From Candidatus Eiseniibacteriota bacterium (GTDB taxonomy: Bacteria; Eisenbacteria; RBG-16-71-46; CAIMUX01): 64,000 nucleotides of DNA. The DNA lies in assembly GCA_016712505.1 (NCBI GenBank), contig JADJQY010000009.1, positions 62,001 through 126,000 on the forward strand, read 5' to 3'. The notes beneath the pieces are model-generated. The model was not told the DNA's origin. It ran no database searches and was given only the letters and a program-made list of their open reading frames with translations. The translations under genes and the position numbers were made by a program. Below, piece after piece: positions 37,181 through 44,280 of this stretch (its first letter is position 1; every line of letters starts with the position of its first letter).

Positions 37181-40100
37181 GTGATCGGTATCAAGACTGC
37201 CGGCCAGCTGCTGAACTTCGGCGCCCGCATGGGTGAGGGGCCCAGAGCCGAGGAGCAACTCGAGGGTGCCGTTGCCCTGCACAACATCCTCGAGACCCAC
37301 GGTGTCGCCTACTTGGCCGACGAGGTCGGGATGGGAAAGACCTATGTCGCGCTCGGCGCGGTCGCCCTGTTTCGGCACTTCCAACCAGGCTTCCGGGTTC
37401 TCTTTCTCGCCCCGCGGGCCAACATTCAGCAAAAGTGGATGAAGGAGTTCCGCAATTTCGTCGCCTACAACCTCCGCTATCCCGACATGCGGGTGGCCGC
37501 CCTTGACCGGCAGCCCGCGCGCCCCCTGGTATCCTGCGAGAACCTGATCGACTTCCTGCATGAAGCCTTGGTTGACCACGAACGCGACTTCTTCCTCCGC
37601 CTGCCCTCCTTCAGTCTGGCGCTGGGTGACGGTGCGGATCGAGGCTCCTGGCGGAGGCTGCGGGATCAGCTCCAGCGGGAGCTCCCCTGGATGCCCGAAG
37701 GACTATTCGACCTGCGCAGTCCGAAAGAGACATTCAAGGAGAACTTCGCCCGGGCGCTCTGCGCCGCGATTCCGCGGTTCGACCTGGTGGTGGTCGATGA
37801 AGGTCACAATCTGAAGCACGGCCTGGGGGCCGGCGTCTCGACCCGGAATCGCCTCGTCTCGCTGGTCTTCGGCCGGGAGCGGGTCTCGGGGCAGGACGTG
37901 CAGTTGCCCGGATACGGGCCTCGCGCCCAGCGGGTCCTATTTCTCTCCGCGACCCCGCTGGAGGAGTCATACGAGCAGATCTGGAATCAGCTCGACGTGT
38001 TCGGCCAGGGAGCAAAGTGGACCGAGCTTCGGAGTCGGACCGCGACCGAGGAGGAGAAGCGGCAGATCGCGGCCCAGTTCTTGGTCCGGCGAGTCACCTC
38101 GATGCGGATCGGGAATCAGGAGTGGACGAAGAACCTGTACCGCAGAGAGTGGCGCCGGGGAGGGGTTCGATTCCACGACGAGCCGCTCCGGATGACCGAT
38201 CCACGACAGCGCCTGATCGTCGCCCTCGTGCAGAAGAAGGTCGCTGAGGTGCTCGACTCCGAGGCGTTCAACATGTCGTTCCAGGTGGGAATGCTCGCTT
38301 CGTTCGAGAGCTTCCTCGAGACCGCCAAGGTGCACGTGAAGGCGGGCACCGATGCCGACGGTGCGGAGTCGACGCCGAGCGGTGGGGGGGAGTCCGGCAC
38401 GAACTTCGATGACGCGGAACAGACGCTCGGAATCGCGAACGACCGGATGCGCGCCGCGCATCGCGAAGGTATCGATGTTCAGGATCTGAATCGACTGGCA
38501 GCCGACTACCGGCGCATTTTCGGTGGGGAGATGCCGCACCCCAAGATGGACGGCCTGGTAGAGCGGCTGGCGAGTGCCTGGACAACCGGTGAGAAGGCGC
38601 TAGTCTTCGTCCGCCGGATTCGGTCCGTTGGCGAATTGAAGCGCAAGCTCGATGAGCGCTACGACGAGTGGTTGATCGGCGGGCTGCGTGAGCGGCTGCC
38701 GGCGTCGGTGCGGGGGGCACTCGAGGAACTTCTCGCCCAGTATCGGGAGGAGAAACTGGAGGTGCTCGAGTCGCGAAGGGCAGCGGATTCGCGCCGCGCG
38801 GAGCGAGTCAGGCGGAAGGGGCCTGCGGCACACCTGCCTGACCCACAGGCCAAGGAGCCAGTTGAGGCAGAGAGGACGTCTGAGTGGGATGGGCCACCCG
38901 ATTCGAAGGAACGTGGGGAACCTCGTGAGCCGCGTGACCGGGTAGAGTCGGATCTCGAAGTGCACGGCGATGCTGATGACCGCGGCGGCACCGACACGTT
39001 CTTCGCCTGGTTCTTCCGGGGCGAAGGCCCCGAAGGAGTGTTGAGTGGAGCGAGTCTGCAGCGCCGCTTTCTATCGGCTAGCGGAGCGTACGCGACCTTC
39101 TTCGAGGAGAACTACGTCAGGTACCTCCTCAATGCTCCCTGTGGAGGAGTGGCGGATGCGCTCGCCCGCCACCTCGAGATGGAGCCTGAAGGGCTGCAGT
39201 CCGAGCTCAGGCGGCGTGCCTCGAGGTATCTGAGACCGCGGGACCGCGTGCCGCGTCGCGAGCGAATGGACGCGGCGCAGGCGGCGGCGTTGGAGCTTCT
39301 GGCGGCTCGTGAGGGAGAACTCGCCGAGTGGGCACAGGTCATCCGGTCGGCACGCTTCCTCGACACTGCGTCTCCGGGACCGGAGTGGTCCGGGCCGGAT
39401 GTAACCGCGGGTCTCGAGGAGAGCACGTTCTTCAGCGAACTTCGATCGCCGGGTCGCGCGCACCTCCGTGAGGCGATTTGGCCCGAAGTGACGCGCGGGA
39501 CGATCTCGGAGCGGTTCCGCGAGAGTGAACTCCGGGCCCAGATGCTCGCTACCGCCGCCCGACTCGGCCACTCGCTGATCGATCTCTATGCTCTGGTGAT
39601 CGCGCGACTCGACAGTCTCCAGCTCCGCCAGCAGGAGCGCGAAGATCCGGCGGAGCTGATCGATGCCTATCTGGATCTGCTTGAGCGGGCGCGGACGATT
39701 CCTCGCGACCAACGCCCTTGGGCTGCATTCGACGAACTCAGCCAGATCGCGCAGAATTTCGAGCTGATTCTCGACGTGAACCTGCCTACGGCGCGCACCA
39801 TGCCTCTTGCGGAGGCGGGGCGCACGTTCGGAGCCCTGCTTCGCGAACAGCAGCCGGTGGGGGGGATGTCAGGCAGCGTCAATCGCACCCTGGTGCAGCA
39901 GTTTCGACTTCCGGGCTATCCGCTCATCCTGATCACGACCGATCTCCTTCAAGAGGGTGAGGACCTTCACACCTTCTGCTCCGCGGTCCACCACTATGGG
40001 ATCGCGTGGACCCCGTCCGCGATGGAGCAGCGCGTCGGGCGCGTCGATCGGGTGCGATCCCTGTCCGACCGAAGGCTGAATGGATCCGAGAGTGATCCTG

Positions 40101-40918
40101 AGGCGTCCTCTCTGCTCCAGATCTACTATCCGCACCTCGAAGACACTGTCGAAGTGCTGCAGGTCCGCCGTGTCCTCACCCGGATGAACCAGTTCCTGCG
40201 CTTGATGCACGAGGGACTGTCAATCCCTCAGGGCGACGAACGAAGGATCGACGTGCACCGCGAGATCATCGCAGATCGACGGCCGGTCGAGGCGATCCGC
40301 GATCGACTCCGAACGGCCTTTCCCGTGCCGGCGTGGGCACTGCGCGGGGAGCGTCGAAAGCTGGCGGTCGAACGTGAGTGCGCGGAGCGTATCGAGGGGC
40401 GCTTCCATTCTCTGATCAATCATCAGTTCGAGTTTCCTGGCCTGCACTGGGATCCTCGGACGCGTGAAGGAACGCTGGTCGGGCGCGCACTCCTATCCAC
40501 CGGCCGGCAGCAGTCCTTCACGCTGCGGTTGCTCTCCAGCGGCGATCACCCCCTCGTCCGATGCATCAGTCCAATCGGTCGGTGCCTCCAGCCAGGAGGG
40601 AGTGGGGGCGGGGCGGATGAGAATCGTTGGGTGGAAGGAGCCGATGAAGAGAGCGTGGAGAGGATCCTCGCCAGCGCGCGGTCGCTGTCCGCGCACCTGG
40701 GGGCGAAGCTCGGGAAGCGTCCCCATACCTACGATCTGACGGTCGAAGACGACGTTCTTCTCGGAGATCCTGAGTACGACATCGAACGCGTGCGATTGTT
40801 GCTCCATCGTGTGGTCGATCGCGCGGACTCTCTCGAACGCCGCCACCTCGACACAGATCGCCCCCATGCACCGTTCGCGGACGACCTGGCCCGCGAGGGG
40901 GAGGCCTTCGATGCCTGA
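37181..40918 (+). CDS. large SNF2/SF2 helicase of the PLD cassette
   Basis: GTG 37181 is preferred over the longer frame from 37127 because it overlaps the restored nuclease stop (GTGA) and starts at MIGIKTAGQLLNFGARMGEG. The product is 1245 residues. Lobe 1: motif I ADEVGMGKTYVALGAV (47-60), Ia LFLAPRANIQQKWMKEF, motif II LVVVDEGHN (206-209, DEGH), motif III FLSATPLEESYEQIWNQLD (256-258). Lobe 2: EKALVFVRRIRSVGEL (about 470), then after a roughly 450-residue helical charged insertion TTDLLQEGEDLHTFCSAVHH and motif VI EQRVGRVDR (about 950). Long insertions between lobes are typical of defence SNF2-like translocases. The C-terminal 200 residues have no named domain. Confidence 0.88.
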   Translation: MIGIKTAGQLLNFGARMGEGPRAEEQLEGAVALHNILETHGVAYLADEVGMGKTYVALGAVALFRHFQPGFRVLFLAPRANIQQKWMKEFRNFVAYNLRYPDMRVAALDRQPARPLVSCENLIDFLHEALVDHERDFFLRLPSFSLALGDGADRGSWRRLRDQLQRELPWMPEGLFDLRSPKETFKENFARALCAAIPRFDLVVVDEGHNLKHGLGAGVSTRNRLVSLVFGRERVSGQDVQLPGYGPRAQRVLFLSATPLEESYEQIWNQLDVFGQGAKWTELRSRTATEEEKRQIAAQFLVRRVTSMRIGNQEWTKNLYRREWRRGGVRFHDEPLRMTDPRQRLIVALVQKKVAEVLDSEAFNMSFQVGMLASFESFLETAKVHVKAGTDADGAESTPSGGGESGTNFDDAEQTLGIANDRMRAAHREGIDVQDLNRLAADYRRIFGGEMPHPKMDGLVERLASAWTTGEKALVFVRRIRSVGELKRKLDERYDEWLIGGLRERLPASVRGALEELLAQYREEKLEVLESRRAADSRRAERVRRKGPAAHLPDPQAKEPVEAERTSEWDGPPDSKERGEPREPRDRVESDLEVHGDADDRGGTDTFFAWFFRGEGPEGVLSGASLQRRFLSASGAYATFFEENYVRYLLNAPCGGVADALARHLEMEPEGLQSELRRRASRYLRPRDRVPRRERMDAAQAAALELLAAREGELAEWAQVIRSARFLDTASPGPEWSGPDVTAGLEESTFFSELRSPGRAHLREAIWPEVTRGTISERFRESELRAQMLATAARLGHSLIDLYALVIARLDSLQLRQQEREDPAELIDAYLDLLERARTIPRDQRPWAAFDELSQIAQNFELILDVNLPTARTMPLAEAGRTFGALLREQQPVGGMSGSVNRTLVQQFRLPGYPLILITTDLLQEGEDLHTFCSAVHHYGIAWTPSAMEQRVGRVDRVRSLSDRRLNGSESDPEASSLLQIYYPHLEDTVEVLQVRRVLTRMNQFLRLMHEGLSIPQGDERRIDVHREIIADRRPVEAIRDRLRTAFPVPAWALRGERRKLAVERECAERIEGRFHSLINHQFEFPGLHWDPRTREGTLVGRALLSTGRQQSFTLRLLSSGDHPLVRCISPIGRCLQPGGSGGGADENRWVEGADEESVERILASARSLSAHLGAKLGKRPHTYDLTVEDDVLLGDPEYDIERVRLLLHRVVDRADSLERRHLDTDRPHAPFADDLAREGEAFDA

Positions 40919-41291
40919 TTGGCGTGACCTCTGCCGCGGCATTCCCCGCCTCCGCCTCTCCGACGATGGTAAGACAGTTGAAGTACCGATCGCCCGTGGA
41001 CGGTTTCAAAGGATCGAGATCCGGGAGACTTCGGAAACGTTCGAGCTCTCTGGCGTGATCGCCCGCCGCAGCGTGCTCCGCACGATCGAGGACGCAGCAC
41101 TCCGCATCTGGCGAAGGAACCGCACAACCGCGCTGGTTGGCTTTCGCATCGATGCGCGCGACCGCCTGGTCGGAGAAGCTTGGCTGCCCAAGGCCGGTGT
41201 CACCCGGGTCGAGTTCGTCTGGGTCCTTCGGCACATCGCCTCCGAGTGCGATCTGCTCGAGTTCCACCTCACCGGCCGGGACCGGGAATGA
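40911..41291 (+). CDS. 126-residue protein closing the PLD/helicase operon
   Basis: ATG 40911 lies eight bases inside the helicase gene, so the two are translationally coupled. The alpha/beta product reads RLRLSDDGKTVEVPIARGRF, ALVGFRIDARDRLVGEAWLP and ECDLLEFHLTGRD. The pattern resembles small YbjN/type III-chaperone-like proteins, though this is a weak comparison. Such proteins often act as chaperones or adaptors. No signal peptide or membrane segment. Confidence 0.7.
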   Translation: MPDWRDLCRGIPRLRLSDDGKTVEVPIARGRFQRIEIRETSETFELSGVIARRSVLRTIEDAALRIWRRNRTTALVGFRIDARDRLVGEAWLPKAGVTRVEFVWVLRHIASECDLLEFHLTGRDRE

Positions 41292-41301
41292 CCGCGGGGG
41301 C

Positions 41302-41367
41302 GGTGAAGTCCGGAGACCGGGAGTCGCCCGGGACACCGACCACCCGAGCGTTCCGGGAGACTTCACC
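41302..41367. repeat. inverted repeat downstream of the cassette
   Basis: GGTGAAGTC (41302-41310) and GACTTCACC (41359-41367) are perfect inverted arms enclosing a GC-rich interior with further CCGG/CCGGG pairing. It starts 11 bases after the last cassette stop and could be a transcription terminator or a REP-like element. It shares the GGTGAA core with the 23-bp repeats. Confidence 0.5.
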
Positions 41368-41753
41368 TCCTGAACGGACGGCTACCTCGTCGCCTGTTCG
41401 GATCGGCGCGGGGGCGATCTGGTAGGTGAGGGACAATGGGCAGACGATTGCGCCTTTCGGACCGTACTACTTGCCCGGCTCCACCGCGGAGTCCGCTTGG
41501 CAGCTTCCGCCTGACGATTGGTCGGCGCCGGTAGCGTCACGGGGTGACTCGGAACTCTCCCCGGGGACAGTTCACCCCACCCGTCACGCTGGCCAGCTCT
41601 CCGCTTCGGCGACCAGCGTTTCCGCTACCGCTGCTACGGCTGCTACCGCCGCGAACGCCGCTACCGCCACGGCCCCTCACGCCACCCCACCTCCGGCGAC
41701 CACCGCTTCCGCCGCCGGCCCTTCCGCCACCGCCCCGCCGGCACCCGCTTCCG
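41368..41753. other. gene-free stretch with a degenerate GCN/ACC triplet repeat
   Basis: From about 41600 to 41753 the DNA is a run of degenerate triplets (GCTACCGCTGCTACGGCTGC and similar) giving Ala/Thr/Pro-rich or Gly/Arg-rich translations depending on frame. No start context or domain supports a gene. The run ends exactly at the 3' end of the lipoprotein gene on the other strand. Confidence 0.5.
41554..41576 (-). repeat. 23-bp palindromic repeat, right of the PLD/helicase cassette
   Basis: Exact inverted copy of 33532-33554 (core ACTCTCCCCGGGGACAGTT). The two copies enclose the truncated secreted-gene head and the whole four-gene cassette, about 8 kb. Confidence 0.75.
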
Positions 41754-43451
41754 CTACTCCCCTCGCTCCACCCGAATGCGGTCGAAGTACCCGACCCGTG
41801 GCTGGACCTCCGTGGGGAGCGACGAAACCACGAGCCAGAGTGAATCGCCGCGCGCGAGGGAGACGGGGGTGGTGAGCGCGACCTGGGTCCACTCCTGGGC
41901 ATCGCTGAAGACCGGGGCGGACTGCCACGACTGGGATGCGAGGTAGATGGCGCCGCCGCCGCCGGACTCGGCGCGAATCCAGGCGGAGACGCGGAGGACC
42001 TCGCCGTTACGTACTGCGGGGAGGAGCGCGCGCACGACGCCGGTGGTGGGAGCCCAATCGGCCTCGAGGCGGAGCGCAAAGCGGCCGGCTTCGGGGGCGC
42101 CGCCGGCGACGAGCTGGGTCAGAGCCTGGTTTTGCACCTGCCAACCTTCGAGCGTGGGTTGGCCGTCGCGCTCGAAGCTGCCGTTCTCGATCAGGTTCGG
42201 CTCGACCGGTGGGGTCCATGAGTAACGGAAACTGTGCTCCTGTCCCGCGGGATCGACGATCCGCAGCGCGACCAGACCGGCCCGGCCGTACTGCGCCTCG
42301 TAGGCGCGGCGGAGAGGCGTGAGATCGAACGACAGCGTACGGACGAACCAGGCATCGCACTTCTCGTCGTGGGCATCGTGGCCGAGGACGAGCCTGGCCT
42401 GCACGGGGTTCGACTCGCGGAACCCGCCGCTCATGTAGAGACGGAACTCGTGATCGATCGTGCAGCCGCCGAAGCCGACGGTCATCACGAGCAGGTCGCC
42501 GCGGAGCGCGATCTCCTGGAACCGGAACGGATCCTGCTGGATCTGATCGGGGGGGAGGTCGGTCAGGACGATGCGCGGTGGCTCGGCCCACGGGGTGACC
42601 CGCGCGCCGAAATCAGCCCCTGGGTAGCTCTGGGGCGATCCGGTCTGGTCCGCGGTGATGATCACCTGGAGGGGGTTGGGCGTGGTGACCCGGACATCGC
42701 AGAGGCAATCGACCTCGGGCGGCTGATAGCTCACGGTGTGGAGTCCGACGGTGCGAACAGGTACGCGATACCTTCCGTCCTCACGCACCCGCTGGTTCGA
42801 GACGGTGCCGTCGGGTGCGCTGGCCGTGATCGACCCGCCGAAGGGCGGCTCGCCGGTGTCCCGGATGCCGTCGTCGTCGAGGTCGCTCCACACCTGTCCC
42901 TCGATGTACGCCGCGAGGCTCTGGCCGAACACGGCGGACGCGGCGAACGAGAACGGTGCCGCGCCGGGCACGTGAAAGCTCCAGGTCTTGGCGCCCGAGG
43001 TTTCGTTGGGTGTGAGCACCTGGTCATCCCCGAGGAAGGGCGTGTAATCAAACCCGAAGCTCGCGTCATCCGCCTCCTGCAGGTCGGCGTTGCTCGGTGC
43101 GGCGCCGGCAGGCGAGAAGCGGGTGAGCCAGACCTGGGCGGGGCCGGACAGCGTCTCGCGCGAGCTGTTCCGGAGAGCTACGTCGAGCGACACGCTCTCG
43201 GTGCTGGGATCGGAAGTGAGATTGCTCCCGACCAACTCCAGGAATGCGCCGTTCCCACCGTCGGGATCGGGGACGCGCTGGAGCACGAAGGTCGACCGCC
43301 CCGGATCGAGAGTGGCGTCGAACAGCGCCTCGGACGGACTTCCCGGGTCGGGGCGAGAGGTGTCATCGCCGCAACCGAGGAAGGCCACAACCGCGATGGG
43401 GGCCAGGGCCCTGGCGCTGACGCGCCGTGAGGATCGGTACAGCTTCCACAT
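41754..43451 (-). CDS. lipoprotein with SdrD-type B domain and a C-terminal carbohydrate-binding-like domain
   Basis: ATG 43451 follows AAGGAGA. The N-terminus has a lipobox (APIAVVAFLGCGDD). Residues 30-180 are a beta-rich domain (DPSTESVSLDVALRNSSRET, VWLTRFSPAGAAPSN) common in lipoproteins of these lineages. At about 190-260 lies an SdrD/Cna-B-like repeat (GQVWSDLDDDGIRDTGEPPF, GGSITASAPDGTV). At about 270-400 follows a domain with GGCTIDHEFRLYMSGGF, resembling a conserved surface domain. The C-terminal 150 residues (NLIENGSFERDGQPTLEGWQ) are jelly-roll, carbohydrate-binding-module-like. Outer-surface attachment is inferred from the lipobox. It is divergent from the sigma factor gene. Confidence 0.75.
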   Translation of the reverse strand: MWKLYRSSRRVSARALAPIAVVAFLGCGDDTSRPDPGSPSEALFDATLDPGRSTFVLQRVPDPDGGNGAFLELVGSNLTSDPSTESVSLDVALRNSSRETLSGPAQVWLTRFSPAGAAPSNADLQEADDASFGFDYTPFLGDDQVLTPNETSGAKTWSFHVPGAAPFSFAASAVFGQSLAAYIEGQVWSDLDDDGIRDTGEPPFGGSITASAPDGTVSNQRVREDGRYRVPVRTVGLHTVSYQPPEVDCLCDVRVTTPNPLQVIITADQTGSPQSYPGADFGARVTPWAEPPRIVLTDLPPDQIQQDPFRFQEIALRGDLLVMTVGFGGCTIDHEFRLYMSGGFRESNPVQARLVLGHDAHDEKCDAWFVRTLSFDLTPLRRAYEAQYGRAGLVALRIVDPAGQEHSFRYSWTPPVEPNLIENGSFERDGQPTLEGWQVQNQALTQLVAGGAPEAGRFALRLEADWAPTTGVVRALLPAVRNGEVLRVSAWIRAESGGGGAIYLASQSWQSAPVFSDAQEWTQVALTTPVSLARGDSLWLVVSSLPTEVQPRVGYFDRIRVERGE

Positions 43452-43611
43452 TTGAGTCTCCTTGGGATCGCGACTCGGCGCTCCGCACCGCCCGGAGCGC
43501 TCAAGGATACCGCCGTCACGCGCGAGTTGAAAGGGGCGAGGCACGACGGAGCGCGTGGGCAGCTCCGCGCCCTCGCTTCCCCCGGACGCTTTTCTGGCCT
43601 ACGATCGCGCC

Positions 43612-44187
43612 ATGTACGAGGATCTGGCGGCCTCTATCAAGCGTCTGGCCGGCGGGGAGACCGCCGCGCTCGATCGCGTGGTGCAACTCCTCTACGACGA
43701 ACTACGTGGACTCGCGCGGCAGCGTCTGCGCTCGGAACGAGGGGAGCACACGCTCGGAGCGACCGCGCTGGTCAACGAGGCCTACCTGCGTCTGGCCAGA
43801 CAGCACAAGCTCGACGTCGAGAGCCGCACCCAGTTCTTCGCGGTCGCCTCGACGACCATGCGTCGCATCCTGGTCGACTACGCCCGAACGCGCACCCGGG
43901 TCAAGCGCGGAGGGGTGCAGGAGCGGGTGCCGTTGGAAGACGATCTGCCGTTTCTCTCCGATCGGGAGACCGACGAGCTTCTGGCCTTGGAGGACGCGCT
44001 GGTCCGCCTGGCCGAGGCGAACCCGGAGGCGGCGAGCCTGGTCGAGCATCGGTTCTTCTCCGGGCTGACCGTGGAGGAGATCGCCGAGATGCGGGGAGTG
44101 TCGTCGAGGACCCTCCAACGGGAGTGGGTTGCCGCGCGGGCCTGGCTCCGAAAGGAAGTCGCTCGCGATCTGGGTCTGCCCGACTGA
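43612..44187 (+). CDS. ECF-type RNA polymerase sigma factor
   Basis: The frame is open from GTG 43555, but the family-like sequence starts at MYEDLAASIKRLAGGETAAL (43612). Sigma2: LDRVVQLLYDELRGLARQRL, then TALVNEAYLRLARQ and RTQFFAVASTTMRRILVDYA-RTR. Sigma4: AEANPEAASLVEHRFFSGLT, then VEEIAEMRGVSSRTLQREWV. This matches the SigK-like ECF group found beside TPR-kinases in Acidobacteria, Planctomycetes and related phyla. It probably directs transcription in response to the kinase 94 bases downstream. No anti-sigma factor is present. Confidence 0.9.
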   Translation: MYEDLAASIKRLAGGETAALDRVVQLLYDELRGLARQRLRSERGEHTLGATALVNEAYLRLARQHKLDVESRTQFFAVASTTMRRILVDYARTRTRVKRGGVQERVPLEDDLPFLSDRETDELLALEDALVRLAEANPEAASLVEHRFFSGLTVEEIAEMRGVSSRTLQREWVAARAWLRKEVARDLGLPD

Positions 44188-44280
44188 CCCCTGGGTGGAT
44201 GCAGGCGCTCCCCTGCCCGTCGGCCACAATGGCTGTCCGGTTCTCGGCTCGATCATCGCCATTGCTCTTCGGAGGTAGGA

